In this document: one piece after another, positions 14,637 through 23,645 of the stretch | How positions within the stretch are numbered: position 1 is the first letter of the stretch | How the letters are laid out: each line of letters opens with the position of its first letter | From: an uncultured Flavonifractor sp. | GTDB lineage: Bacteria > Bacillota > Clostridia > Oscillospirales > Oscillospiraceae | Direction of reading: 5' to 3' | NCBI GenBank assembly: GCA_944385585.1 | Contig: CALWXU010000003.1 | Coordinates: 1-53,612 of the forward strand | DNA length: 53,612 nt | Program-made: the position numbers and the translations under genes | Notes under the pieces: model-generated | What the model was told of the DNA's origin: nothing | What the model saw: only the letters and a program-made list of their open reading frames with translations | Database searches by the model: none

Positions 14637-15797
14637 ATGCGTATCCAGCACAATATTATGGCGATGAATGCCTACCGCAACTACAGCAACAACACCAGCG
14701 CGCTGTCCGCCAACCTGGAGAAGCTGTCTTCCGGCTACAAGATCAACCGCGCCGGCGACGACGCCGCTGGTCTGGCCATTTCTGAGAAGATGCGGGCCCA
14801 GATCACCGGCCTGAATAAGGCCCAGGACAACGCCAAGGACGGCATCTCCCTGGTGCAGACCGCCGAGGGCGCCCTGACCGAGGTTCACGACATGCTCAAC
14901 CGCATGTACGAGCTGGCCGAGCAGTCCGCCAACGGCACCTACGACGGCACCGACCGCACCCAGCTGCAGAAGGAGGTCAATAACCTCCGCACTGAGATCG
15001 ACCGCATCGCCGATTCCGCCAACTTCAACGGCATCGAGCTGCTGAACGGCGATATGTCCACCGCGAACAGCGCTACGGTAAATGGCGGGGATCTCCAGGT
15101 CTCCTGGGATTCCTTTACCATGACCGATGGCACCACTCCTGGCGATCTTACTGTTACCTTCGCGTCCACTGCCGCCGGTGATGCCTCCGCTGTGATCAAC
15201 GGTACCACCCTCACCATCACCCTGGTGTCTGGCAGTGCGTACAGCGCTGTGGACATCCAGGACCTGATCAGCAGCGCAACCGTGAGCGGCACCGTAGACG
15301 CCAACCTGGTGGCGGCGGCCCACGGCGCCATTGTGGTGGGCCCTGGTATCGATGAAAACGCCCCCTTGACTACGGTTTCGGCTGCCGGCGATCCCGATGA
15401 CGCCCTGACCCTGCAGATTGGCGACACCAGCGACGACTTCAACCAGCTGAATGTGTCCATTAAGGCCACTGACTCCGCGCATCTGGGCCTGACCACTCTG
15501 GATATCTCCACCCAGGAGGGCGCGGCCGAGGCCCTGGATGCCATCAAGGCGGCCATCAACTACGTGTCCGACGTACGCGGCACCCTGGGCGCCACCCAGA
15601 ACCGCCTGGATCACACCATCAACAACCTGAGCGTCATGGAGGAGAACATCCAGGACGCCGAGTCCACCATCCGCGACACCGACGTGGCCGAGGAGATGAT
15701 GGCCTACACCAAGAACAACATCCTGATCCAGTCCGCTCAGGCCATGCTGGCTCAGGCGAACCAGGTTCCCCAGGGCGTCCTGCAGCTGTTGCAGTAA
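14637..15797 (+). CDS. Flagellin
   Basis: Filament subunit of 386 residues, exported by the flagellar secretion apparatus. The N-terminal D0/D1 part is classic (MRIQHNIMAMNAYRNYSNN, then LSSGYKINRAGDDAAGLAIS and GISLVQTAEGALTEV). The C-terminal D1/D0 part is equally typical (GATQNRLDHTINNL, then IRDTDVAEEMMAYTKNNILI and ending QGVLQLLQ). Residues about 150-300 form a variable, Thr/Ser/Asp-rich surface domain that offers many O-glycosylation sites. ATG 14637 follows AAGGAGG by 9 nt. It lies between a dead TnpB and a glycosylation island, all inside the cotJC element. No other flagellar genes are in the window, so export and assembly depend on genes elsewhere. Confidence 0.97.
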   Translation: MRIQHNIMAMNAYRNYSNNTSALSANLEKLSSGYKINRAGDDAAGLAISEKMRAQITGLNKAQDNAKDGISLVQTAEGALTEVHDMLNRMYELAEQSANGTYDGTDRTQLQKEVNNLRTEIDRIADSANFNGIELLNGDMSTANSATVNGGDLQVSWDSFTMTDGTTPGDLTVTFASTAAGDASAVINGTTLTITLVSGSAYSAVDIQDLISSATVSGTVDANLVAAAHGAIVVGPGIDENAPLTTVSAAGDPDDALTLQIGDTSDDFNQLNVSIKATDSAHLGLTTLDISTQEGAAEALDAIKAAINYVSDVRGTLGATQNRLDHTINNLSVMEENIQDAESTIRDTDVAEEMMAYTKNNILIQSAQAMLAQANQVPQGVLQLLQ

Positions 15798-15859
15798 GCA
15801 TAAGGCTGCATAATGCAGCAGCTCTCCCGTCTGGGGTAGCATGGCCGTCCCACCGGGGC

Positions 15860-15901
15860 CCCCGCCGAAGCCCAGCGGCGCAAGCCGCGGGTTCGGTGGG
15901 G
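15860..15901 (+). terminator. Large GC hairpin downstream of flagellin
   Basis: Nested stems GCGGC-GCAA-GCCGC inside CCGAAGCCC/GGGTTCGG with one bulge; stable but without a T-run. May end the flagellin transcript or protect its 3' end. Confidence 0.4.
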
Positions 15902-15977
15902 AGCGGAGGAGCAAGGGAGCGGGCGAAGGTTTCGCCGTCAGGCGGAAACAGAGCCAAGCGGACTTTGCCACGACGCG

Positions 15978-16025
15978 GCCCAGGCGAACCAGGTGCCTCA
16001 GGGCGTGCTGCAGCTGCTGCAGTAA
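15978..16025 (+). pseudogene. Remnant of a second flagellin gene (last 15 codons)
   Basis: Sixteen codons read AQANQVPQGVLQLLQ-stop, identical in protein to the end of the intact flagellin 230 bp upstream but with several synonymous differences. The following bases (AAGC..GAAAGCGGCAT) also resemble those after the intact gene. Nothing upstream resembles the rest of a flagellin. It marks a lost paralogue or a recombination scar. The remainder of 15798-16133 holds no gene I can support. Confidence 0.8.
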
Positions 16026-16133
16026 GCTGAAAGCGGCATAGCGGGTTCTGGCGGATGATATCCGCCCCTACAGTACATCGTGTATGGACGATCTGTGGTC
16101 GCCCGCCGTACAGCAAACAGAACCCCAAAACAG

Positions 16134-16162
16134 AAGGGGCCGGTTCTTCCAACCGGCCCCTT
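16134..16162 (+). terminator. Terminator-like hairpin before the glycosyltransferase gene
   Basis: Perfect 12-bp stem (16134-16145 with 16151-16162) followed by T-rich TTTCCTT. Its right arm overlaps a second, mutually exclusive 17-bp hairpin at 16157-16201. Confidence 0.65.
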
Positions 16163-16201
16163 TCCTTACCTGGTGAAACGCTCGCCAGGTAAGGAAAGGG
16201 G
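16157..16201 (+). promoter_or_regulatory. Alternative 17-bp hairpin overlapping the terminator
   Basis: Perfect 17-bp stem (16157-16173 with 16185-16201, 11-nt loop). It uses the bases that form the right arm of the 16134-16162 hairpin, so both cannot form together: attenuator geometry ahead of the glycosylation genes. Confidence 0.5.
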
Positions 16202-16231
16202 ATTCCCTTCTGCAAAAAGGAAGTGAGTATC

Positions 16232-18376
16232 ATGTCCAAGCCTCTGCTCTCCATCGGCATGATCGTAAAAAATGAAATCCGAAGTATCGAAAAGTGCCTG
16301 AAAGCACTCCAGCCCCTGCGGGACGCCTACTCCTGTGAGCTGGTCATTGCCGACACCGGCTCCTCTGACGGCACTCGGGAGGTAGCGGCAGAATACGCCG
16401 ATGTCCTTTTTGACTTTACATGGATTGACGATTTTGCCGCCGCCCGCAATGCGGTGATGGATCACTGCTCCGGCACATGGTATCTGACCGTGGACGCCGA
16501 CGAATATCTGGATCCAGATCTCTCTGGCTTCGGAAAAATCTTCCGGGCCCCAGCCAAGAGCTGGCCTGATATGTATGCCGTTACCCAGCGGAACTATGAC
16601 AGCCGGGATATGGAGCGTGCAAGCTATTCCGATTTCCTCGCCATCCGGATGGCCCGCCTGGATCTGGGTATCCGTTATCAGGGGATCATCCATGAATACC
16701 TCACACTTCCCGGGAGGAAGCTGACCTACCAGCTCTGCCCTGGGATTGTCCTCCACCACGACGGTTATGCCTTCCAGACCAAGGCGGAGCGGGAGAAAAA
16801 GGGGGAGCGGAACCTGACCCTACTGGACAGGGTGCTGGAGGAGAACCCGGATAGCGAGCGATGTCTGGTGGAGTGTCTGGAGTCCGCCGCCCTGTTTCCT
16901 GGTCGGGCGGTCAAATACGCGGTTCAGGGGATGGAGCTGCTGCGCCGCACAGACAGAGAGTCCAAACCCAGCTGGGATGGCATTCTGGCTGCTCGCTGCA
17001 CCGCCGCAGCCCTGTCCGCCGGTCTGCCAGAAGGACCAGAGTGGCTGGACTGGGCGCTGGAGCAGTATCCGACGTCTGCTCTGGTACGGGTGGATGCAGT
17101 CTATTCCGGGATCATGTACTATTTCGGGAAAAATTGGGAGCAGGTCATCCGCTTGTCCGAGATCTATCTGGGCGGCCTGAACGATGTGCGGGAGGGGCGG
17201 GTTGCCTCCTATGAGCTGACGCATACCTCCTGCCAGTGCACACTGGATAAATACAGGGAAAAGGCATTGACAGCGCTGGCCGTCGCCCTGTGCAAGCTGG
17301 ACCGCAGAGCGGAGGCGCTGCCCCATCTGACGGGCTGGTCCTTTGAAAAAACCTCTGCTGCGGCGGTCATTGACTGGCTTCACGCTCTGGTTCCGCTGGA
17401 AGATGTCCCTGGTGCGGCGGAGGAGATGGCCCGCGCTCTGCCCCTGCTGGAACCGGAGGAGGATGACCAGTGGCGGAAGAACCGCTGGCGGGGCGTCCTG
17501 CCCCTGCTGAGGCAGTTTTTCAAGCCCGGCTGGGGGGCTGCCGAGGGGGCGGAGCACCCCTGGCGGCTGCTTCTGGGCTGTGACGGATCTCTGGGCCTGG
17601 GAGCCAAGGTGATGGCGTGCGACGGCATATCTGAGGCAGAATCCCTGTTGTCCCAGATAGAGGATTGGGAGTTTTTCCCTCCGGAGGCTCTGCTTCACGC
17701 CCTTATGCTGGGTGCCCGCATCCCTGCGGAGCTGTGCTCCCAGCGGCCAGACCTGCGGCTGAACTTACTGGCCGCCATGGCCCAAGGCGACCCGGACTTT
17801 GCACGCCACATGGCGCAGTACCCGTGGGAGGCGGCGGAGAGCCTGCCCCTCTTGCAGATGCAGTTGGAGCTAGTGACGTGCGCCCTCCAGTGTATCGGTC
17901 CATTGAAAGACGCTGCAAACGGCCCTGTCTTTTGTCATATTCTGCGCGATAAGCTGGAGGAGTTGTCCAGGGAACTGCTGCCCCATCTCTACAGCCAGGA
18001 ATTGTTGGCGTGTAAGGAGGAATGGATCATCCTGTCAGGCACCCACCAGTTTTATCTCTGGTTCTTGGAGGGGGAGAAGAGGCGTGCGGCTGGGGATACT
18101 GCCGGCTATCTTCATAACCTGCGTCAGGGCCTGAAACAGGCACCCCGAATGAAGGATTTTGTGGAATTCCTGCTGGATGAGGTAGAGAAAGAGGAAGAGA
18201 CCGCACCCTCGGTGATAGATGCTACGCCTGAGCTGCTGGCCCTGGCGGAGCAGGTGAAGCGCATCCTATCGCAATTTCCACCAGATGACCCGGCAGTAGC
18301 GGCCCTCAAGCAGAGCGATGCCTATCAGCGTGTGGCCGCCCTGCTGGAGCCACCGGCGGCCCCGCACCTTATGTAA
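16232..18376 (+). CDS. GT2 glycosyltransferase with helical repeat C-terminus
   Basis: 714 residues. Residues 1-110 are a GT-A family 2 domain (LLSIGMIVKNEIRSIEKCL, ADTGSSDGT, and the metal-binding TVDADEYLDPD, which extends the DxD motif). HHDGYAF follows near 180, as in the SPBC/TPR-containing glycosyltransferases. The remaining about 500 residues are helical with TPR-like repeats, a layout often found directly behind flagellin genes in clostridia where the enzyme starts the flagellin glycan. ATG 16232 with AAGGAAG upstream; a GTG at 16223 is too close to that site. The flagellin substrate assignment is inference from position. Confidence 0.88.
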   Translation: MSKPLLSIGMIVKNEIRSIEKCLKALQPLRDAYSCELVIADTGSSDGTREVAAEYADVLFDFTWIDDFAAARNAVMDHCSGTWYLTVDADEYLDPDLSGFGKIFRAPAKSWPDMYAVTQRNYDSRDMERASYSDFLAIRMARLDLGIRYQGIIHEYLTLPGRKLTYQLCPGIVLHHDGYAFQTKAEREKKGERNLTLLDRVLEENPDSERCLVECLESAALFPGRAVKYAVQGMELLRRTDRESKPSWDGILAARCTAAALSAGLPEGPEWLDWALEQYPTSALVRVDAVYSGIMYYFGKNWEQVIRLSEIYLGGLNDVREGRVASYELTHTSCQCTLDKYREKALTALAVALCKLDRRAEALPHLTGWSFEKTSAAAVIDWLHALVPLEDVPGAAEEMARALPLLEPEEDDQWRKNRWRGVLPLLRQFFKPGWGAAEGAEHPWRLLLGCDGSLGLGAKVMACDGISEAESLLSQIEDWEFFPPEALLHALMLGARIPAELCSQRPDLRLNLLAAMAQGDPDFARHMAQYPWEAAESLPLLQMQLELVTCALQCIGPLKDAANGPVFCHILRDKLEELSRELLPHLYSQELLACKEEWIILSGTHQFYLWFLEGEKRRAAGDTAGYLHNLRQGLKQAPRMKDFVEFLLDEVEKEEETAPSVIDATPELLALAEQVKRILSQFPPDDPAVAALKQSDAYQRVAALLEPPAAPHLM

Positions 18377-18390
18377 AAATGGAGATATCT

Positions 18391-19176
18391 ATGAAAGTTG
18401 TGATCCTGGCCGGTGGCTTGGGCACCCGTATCAGCGAGGAGAGCCACCTCAGGCCCAAGCCTATGATCACCATCGGTGACCAGCCGATTTTGTGGCACAT
18501 TATGAAGTACTACTCGGCCTTTGGCTTCCGGGAGTTCGTGATCTGCTGCGGTTATAAGGGATATATGATCAAGGAATATTTTGCGGACTACTATCTCCAT
18601 CGCTCTGATGTGACCTTCGATTTTTCGGCGGAGAACCGCATGACCGTGCACAGCAATGTGGCGGAGCCTTGGAAGGTAACCTTGGTGGACACAGGCCTGA
18701 ATACGCAGACCGGCGGGCGCATCAAGCGGGTGGAGAAGTACATTGGTGACGGGCCATTTATGCTCACTTATGGCGACGGGGTGAGCACAGTGGATCTGAA
18801 CGCCCTGCTGGAGCAGCACCGCACCTCCGGTAAGACGGTCACCCTCACCGGCATCCAGCCCGGTGGCCGCTTCGGCGTGCTGGAGATCGACGGAAGCGGT
18901 ACGATCACCGGCTTTCGGGAAAAGGCAAGGGAGGACGGCGGCTGGATCAACGGCGGCTTCATGGTCATGGAGCCGGAGGTGTTCCGCTATCTGTCCGCAG
19001 ACGAGGACTGCATCCTGGAACGGGAGCCATTAGAGTCCTTGGCGACCGAGGGCAGGCTGGGCGTCTATAAGCACGAGGGCTTCTGGCAGTGCATGGACAC
19101 CCAGCGGGACAAATACCGCCTGGAGGAGCTGTGGGATACCGGCCGCGCCCCGTGGAATGTGTGGGAGCAGAGATAG
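18391..19176 (+). CDS. rfbF: Glucose-1-phosphate cytidylyltransferase
   Basis: Makes CDP-glucose from CTP and glucose-1-phosphate. The 261-residue protein opens with the nucleotidyltransferase signature KVVILAGGLGTRISEESHLRPKP; ISEES is characteristic of the CDP-glucose branch, as are GDQPILWHIMKYY, NTQTGGRIKRV and GDGVSTVDL. ATG 18391 follows GGAG by about 5-8 nt; an in-frame ATG at 18379 would add four residues. It supplies the substrate of the CDP-glucose 4,6-dehydratase encoded 15 kb downstream in the same island. Confidence 0.95.
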   Translation: MKVVILAGGLGTRISEESHLRPKPMITIGDQPILWHIMKYYSAFGFREFVICCGYKGYMIKEYFADYYLHRSDVTFDFSAENRMTVHSNVAEPWKVTLVDTGLNTQTGGRIKRVEKYIGDGPFMLTYGDGVSTVDLNALLEQHRTSGKTVTLTGIQPGGRFGVLEIDGSGTITGFREKAREDGGWINGGFMVMEPEVFRYLSADEDCILEREPLESLATEGRLGVYKHEGFWQCMDTQRDKYRLEELWDTGRAPWNVWEQR

Positions 19177-19238
19177 CGGTATTGTAAGCGCCACTTGCCA
19201 AAAGACAACGTCACAATGAAAAACAGGGGGTTCTCTTT

Positions 19239-21521
19239 GTGAGCGATAGTAATGAGCAATATCAGGAAGCGCTTAAGGTCATTGATATTTTACTGGATCG
19301 AAAAGACTATCCGTCTGCAAAAAAGGCGCTGGATACTTTATATCAGTTTAAGCCTGTCCGCTTGACGTGGTTTGTCCGAAAAGCACGCTTTGTGTGGCTC
19401 ACAGAGGGGATTGAGCATGCATGTGAGGTGCTGAAAGATAAGTTTGTCCTCAACTACTGCTATGAGGGGATTCCAGAGGCTCTGGAACTTATGGCCGAAA
19501 TGGAACTCCAACAGGGCAACGCTCTGGAGCGAGAGCGGATTCTGTGTACCCTGGATTTAGCGATTAATTTTGGAGCGTCAGAGACAAGCTACAATAATGC
19601 CCAGAAACAGCTGGAAGAGTGCGGAAAAGCGTTTTGGGAGACAGGCTCCTTTGAAAGCGCGCAGACCTTGTGGGAAAAATCCTATATTATTTCTGATGCC
19701 ATAGAAGCAATGGTCGTACAGCATTATTTGGATCAATTTGGTATGGGTACATCCGGATTACTGTGGTCTTCAGAGCTCCCTAATATCCAATACGTCAAAG
19801 AGCGCTTAGAAGAAGAGAACGGCGGATTCATTGTCCTGGCCGAGGAGGAAAACCAGTGGCAGTCAGCCGCATTAGCTAAAATGCTGCATATGCTGGGAAA
19901 GCGTGTATATCTGTTGCAACCTCCCTCGCTTTTCCGGGATTCTGCTCAGAAGTTTTTTGATGAGAGCGGTAAAACCTGCATTCGGGAGGGCCAAGATTGG
20001 GATGGGATTACTGCCGTCAGCACTTACTACATCCAGCAGGACGGTCAGGTATTTGACAACCGCTATCTGATTATACAAGAATTGATTGGCGATGGAGGGG
20101 TGCTTTTTACTGTACTGGGCAGCGGATGTCTAATGGATGATGTGGCATTGGCAGGTGAAATGAAAAAGCATTTTGAGCGGTTTAATCTGCAAATCGGAGA
20201 TATGCTTGATACAAATTTCTCTGCTGGCTGGGTGGGGGATTACGTAAAATATCTTGAAAATATTTATAACATGGATGTGAATGCATCTCTTAAGGCCCCT
20301 GCTACATGCAAATTTTCCATTGTCATTCCAGCAAGAAATTCGGCAAAAACCCTGCGATATACTCTACAGACCTGCCTAGAACAGGATTTTCCCGCAGATG
20401 AATATGAGATCATTATCAGCGACAACTCCACAGGAGGCAACCAGTCCATCTATCAGTTGTGCAAGGAATTTTCAGACCCCCGTATTCGCTATATCAAAAC
20501 GCCTCGTGAACTCGTTCTTGGCAGAAGTTTTGAGTTTGCATTTTTGCATGCAAAAGGTGAGTTTATAATTTCTATGGGCTCTGACGATGGTTTGCTACCT
20601 TGGGCGCTTCGCGTCTTAGACGATATCAGGAATCGCTTTCCGAAAGAAAACATCATCCAATGGGAGCGCGGCTTCTATGCCTGGCCTGGATTTAATGAGG
20701 GGCAACAAAATCAATTTATCATTCCACGCAATTACAAGAAGGTAACGCAACCTGTTTTTTACATGAGCAGTGAATACTATTTGCGCTTGATTGCAGAAAA
20801 TCCGCAAAATATTTATATGCTTCCTCTACTCTATATCAATTCTGGATTTCGCCGGGAGTATATGAAGGTGCTTTTGGAGAAAACAGGACGGATGTGGGAT
20901 GGTGATGCGCAGGATATATATACCGGGATCGTAAATGCGATGATCAACCCAAGTGTATTTAATTTGCAGTATCCCATCAGTATTGCCGGTATGTCTGCGG
21001 GGTCAACTGGGGCGGTTGCGTCTGGAAATAGAGGAACTTCTGAAAACAAAAAAGTCTTCCAAATGTTGCGTAGTGGAGTATCCATCAGTTTAAGTACGTT
21101 TTCGCTACCCGAGAAATTGTCTGCACCAGGATCTTCTGATGCCTCAATGGTGACGCGCTTCGTTTATCGATGTGTAACCAGGGGATTGATAACATTTGAA
21201 AAAGTATCACAGATATTTGACATGAGAATCCTCTTCACGAAAGCCGCCAACAGTGGTAGCCCAATTCACGAACAAAGGGAACAGGAACTACGCACGTTTC
21301 TCTATGTGGCATCCTTGTATGGCGAAGACTTTTACCATTGGTGCGATGAAACGATTTTCAGGCCTGCAATGGTGCCGCAAATATTTGGAAAGCATTCTGT
21401 CCCTAAGTTTCGAGAAGGACAAACTCCAGGCGGCGGGGAAATACTTGACGCATCTAAATATGGTGTTACAAACATTGCGCAGGCAGTACATCTGTTTGCA
21501 ACTCGTTCAGGACTTAAGTAG
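19239..21521 (+). CDS. GT2 glycosyltransferase with large N-terminal region
   Basis: 760 residues from a GTG preceded by AGGGGG. The N-terminal 330 residues are helical with TPR-like features and a Rossmann-like stretch (GGFIVLAEEENQWQSAALAK, MLGKRVYLLQPPS). The GT-A domain begins near residue 350: CKFSIVIPARNSAKTLRYTL, EIIISDNSTGG, then GEFIISMGSDDGLLPWAL containing the DD metal site. Codons are visibly AT-richer than those of the flagellin and the first glycosyltransferase, suggesting separate origin. Probably extends the flagellin glycan; the donor sugar is unknown. The 226-bp gap after it holds only a possible 30-codon frame. Confidence 0.85.
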   Translation: MSDSNEQYQEALKVIDILLDRKDYPSAKKALDTLYQFKPVRLTWFVRKARFVWLTEGIEHACEVLKDKFVLNYCYEGIPEALELMAEMELQQGNALERERILCTLDLAINFGASETSYNNAQKQLEECGKAFWETGSFESAQTLWEKSYIISDAIEAMVVQHYLDQFGMGTSGLLWSSELPNIQYVKERLEEENGGFIVLAEEENQWQSAALAKMLHMLGKRVYLLQPPSLFRDSAQKFFDESGKTCIREGQDWDGITAVSTYYIQQDGQVFDNRYLIIQELIGDGGVLFTVLGSGCLMDDVALAGEMKKHFERFNLQIGDMLDTNFSAGWVGDYVKYLENIYNMDVNASLKAPATCKFSIVIPARNSAKTLRYTLQTCLEQDFPADEYEIIISDNSTGGNQSIYQLCKEFSDPRIRYIKTPRELVLGRSFEFAFLHAKGEFIISMGSDDGLLPWALRVLDDIRNRFPKENIIQWERGFYAWPGFNEGQQNQFIIPRNYKKVTQPVFYMSSEYYLRLIAENPQNIYMLPLLYINSGFRREYMKVLLEKTGRMWDGDAQDIYTGIVNAMINPSVFNLQYPISIAGMSAGSTGAVASGNRGTSENKKVFQMLRSGVSISLSTFSLPEKLSAPGSSDASMVTRFVYRCVTRGLITFEKVSQIFDMRILFTKAANSGSPIHEQREQELRTFLYVASLYGEDFYHWCDETIFRPAMVPQIFGKHSVPKFREGQTPGGGEILDASKYGVTNIAQAVHLFATRSGLK

Positions 21522-21629
21522 CAGGCATCCTTACATCAGAAATTCTTTACTGAGTAATTGCCATTTCAAAGTGTTCTGCAGGAGTAATAACAGGCCTCGC
21601 ACTACAGAGAGTAAGTAGTAGGGCTTCTT

Positions 21630-21722
21630 ATGCATGGATACCTAGCAGGACAAAGACCGGCTGGAGAGCCTTTGGAACAGCGGACAAGCCTTTTGGAAGA
21701 TTTGGCCAAACTAGAATTCTGA
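21630..21722 (+). CDS. Possible 30-residue peptide or gene remnant
   Basis: Short open frame starting MHGYLAGQRPAG and ending LLEDLAKLEF. It has a weak AGGG ribosome site and no recognised family. Its end looks like a normal protein C-terminus, so it may be the last bases of a deleted biosynthetic gene. Confidence 0.2.
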   Translation: MHGYLAGQRPAGEPLEQRTSLLEDLAKLEF

Positions 21723-21747
21723 CGATGTCGCAGAAAGGAGAACTCCT

Positions 21748-22572
21748 ATGAATGTGACCATAATTGGAGAAATTGGGATCAACCACAACGGAGATCTCGA
21801 AATTGCCAAAAAGCTGATTGATGCCGCCGTATCAGCTGGATGTGATGCGGTTAAATTTCAGAAGCGTACTGTTGACAAGGTTTACACGCAGGAGATGCTG
21901 GACTCGCCGCGGGAGAGCCCCTGGGGACATACTCAGCGCGCCCAGAAGGAAGGGCTGGAGTTTGGCCGAGCGGAGTACGACGCCATTGACGCCTACTGCC
22001 GCGAAAAGGGGATTGCCTGGTCCGCCTCCGCATGGGATGTAGACTCACAGCGATTCCTGCAAAAGTACAACCTGACTTTCAACAAGGTGGCGTCCGCCAT
22101 GCTGACGCGGGACGATCTGTTGGAGATCATCGCGGCTGAGGGGCGCTTGACTTATATCTCCACCGGCATGTCCACCATGGAGGAGATCGACCACGCGGTG
22201 GACATCTTCCGCGGGCACAGCTGCCCCTTTGCCCTGATGCACTGCAACAGCACCTATCCCATGGCGGCAGAGGATGCCAACCTGCGCATGATCACCACGC
22301 TAAAGGAGCGGTATCGCTGTGGGGTGGGCTACAGCGGGCACGAAACCGGGCTGTTGGTCAGCCTGCTGGCTGTGGCTGTGGGGGCCACCTCGCTGGAGCG
22401 CCATATTACGCTGGATCGCACCATGTACGGCTCTGACCAGAAAGCGTCCATCGAGCCGGATGAGCTGCGGGAACTGGTGGCAAAGGTGCGCCTGACGGAG
22501 AAGATCCTGGGTACAGGCGTAAAAACACTTTCGGACGCAGAACTGGTGGTTCGGAAGAAGTTAAGGGGATAG
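21748..22572 (+). CDS. NeuB/SpsE-family synthase, short form without SAF domain
   Basis: 274 residues. Condenses phosphoenolpyruvate with an aldose to give an ulosonic acid. The TIM-barrel motifs of the sialic acid synthase family are present: EIGINHNGDLEIAKKLIDAA, DAVKFQKRTVDKVYT, HCNSTYPM, GYSGHE and ERHITLDR. The usual C-terminal antifreeze/SAF domain (about 70 residues) is absent; the protein ends shortly after the barrel. The adjoining KdsC-GmhA-like fusion suggests an unusual ulosonic-acid pathway rather than plain sialic acid, since no NeuC-type epimerase or CMP-transferase is encoded here. Good ribosome site (AAAGGAG) before the ATG. Confidence 0.88.
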   Translation: MNVTIIGEIGINHNGDLEIAKKLIDAAVSAGCDAVKFQKRTVDKVYTQEMLDSPRESPWGHTQRAQKEGLEFGRAEYDAIDAYCREKGIAWSASAWDVDSQRFLQKYNLTFNKVASAMLTRDDLLEIIAAEGRLTYISTGMSTMEEIDHAVDIFRGHSCPFALMHCNSTYPMAAEDANLRMITTLKERYRCGVGYSGHETGLLVSLLAVAVGATSLERHITLDRTMYGSDQKASIEPDELRELVAKVRLTEKILGTGVKTLSDAELVVRKKLRG

Positions 22573-22574
22573 GC

Positions 22575-23645
22575 ATGATTGAACTGGTAGTCTTTGATAT
22601 TGATGGGGTTTTGACTGACGGTTCGATTCTGGTGGACAGCAGTGGAAACGAGCAAAAACGCATCAACATCAAGGATATTGATGCGGTCTATGAGTTGAAG
22701 CACCGGGGATTTCGGCTTGCGGCCATTACCGGCGAGGATTCGCCCATTGTGTCCTATTTCCAGCGGCGCTTCCCATGGGATTACTTTATCTCCGGCTGTA
22801 AGAAAAAGGTGGAGATTCTGTCGCAGCTGATGGATGAATTGAAGCTGGACAGGGAGTCTGTCGCTTATATCGGGGATGGAAAATATGACATTGACGTGCT
22901 CCCACACGCCGGATTGTCCTTCTGCCCGGCAGATGCGGTACAGGAGGCCCAGCTGGCGGCCGATGTGGTGCTGTCGCGGAACGGCGGCGAGGGCTGCGTC
23001 TGGGAAATGGTAGGGATCTTGGCGGACTATAACGCTCCCCCCTCCGGGCAGCGGTTCTTCCTGGACCGTCTGGAGGAACACCGTCTGATTTTTCACCGCA
23101 TGGCGGCGGACCGCTCTCTGATGGGGCAGATGCTGGCCTTGGCCCGGCAGACGGTTGCCTGTGTCCGGCAGGGCGGCCAGATCTTCCTCTGCGGCAATGG
23201 CGGCAGCGCTGCAGATGCCCAGCATATTGCCACAGAATTTATCGGACGCTTCTACCAGGAGCGGGCCGCGATCAATGCCGAGGCTCTGTCAGTGAACACC
23301 TCAACCCTAACCGCCATTGGAAACGATTACGGGTTTGAGCGGGTATTTGTCCGGCAGCTGGAGGCAAAAGCGAGGACAGGCGACGTGGTGATCGGCCTTT
23401 CCACCAGCGGCAGATCCCCCAACGTGATCCAGGCTCTTCACTACGCTAAGGCCAACGGTATGCTGTCGGTGGCCTTTACCGGTATGGATGAGCCCCGCGA
23501 GCTGCAGGAGGCCGCAGATTTGATTGTCCATGCGCCATCCAAAATCACCCCGCGTATCCAGGAGTGCCACATCTTCCTGGGTCATTTGCTTGCGGAATAT
23601 GTGGAAGCAGAGCTGTTTCCACAAAACAAGGAGAAGTTACCATGA
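22575..23645 (+). CDS. KdsC-like HAD phosphatase fused to a SIS (GmhA-like) isomerase domain
   Basis: 356 residues. Residues 1-160 are a HAD phosphatase of the KDO-8-phosphate/CMP-sialate type: FDIDGVLTDGS (catalytic Asp pair), then AITGEDS, KKKVEIL and YIGDGKYDIDVL. Residues about 170-350 are a SIS domain of the phosphoheptose isomerase family: IFLCGNGGSAADAQHIATEF, GRFYQERAAINAEALSVNTS, GDVVIGLSTSGRSPNV. The order suggests successive steps (isomerise a ketose phosphate, later dephosphorylate an ulosonate phosphate) around the upstream NeuB-like enzyme. It starts 3 bp after the synthase stop and overlaps the next gene by 4 bp (ATGA). Confidence 0.9.
   Translation: MIELVVFDIDGVLTDGSILVDSSGNEQKRINIKDIDAVYELKHRGFRLAAITGEDSPIVSYFQRRFPWDYFISGCKKKVEILSQLMDELKLDRESVAYIGDGKYDIDVLPHAGLSFCPADAVQEAQLAADVVLSRNGGEGCVWEMVGILADYNAPPSGQRFFLDRLEEHRLIFHRMAADRSLMGQMLALARQTVACVRQGGQIFLCGNGGSAADAQHIATEFIGRFYQERAAINAEALSVNTSTLTAIGNDYGFERVFVRQLEAKARTGDVVIGLSTSGRSPNVIQALHYAKANGMLSVAFTGMDEPRELQEAADLIVHAPSKITPRIQECHIFLGHLLAEYVEAELFPQNKEKLP

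Noticed and set aside
14619..15971. 450-codon minus-strand open frame opposite flagellin
   Set aside because: Flagellin on the plus strand is certain; the antisense translation is Gly/Val/Leu repeats of low complexity.
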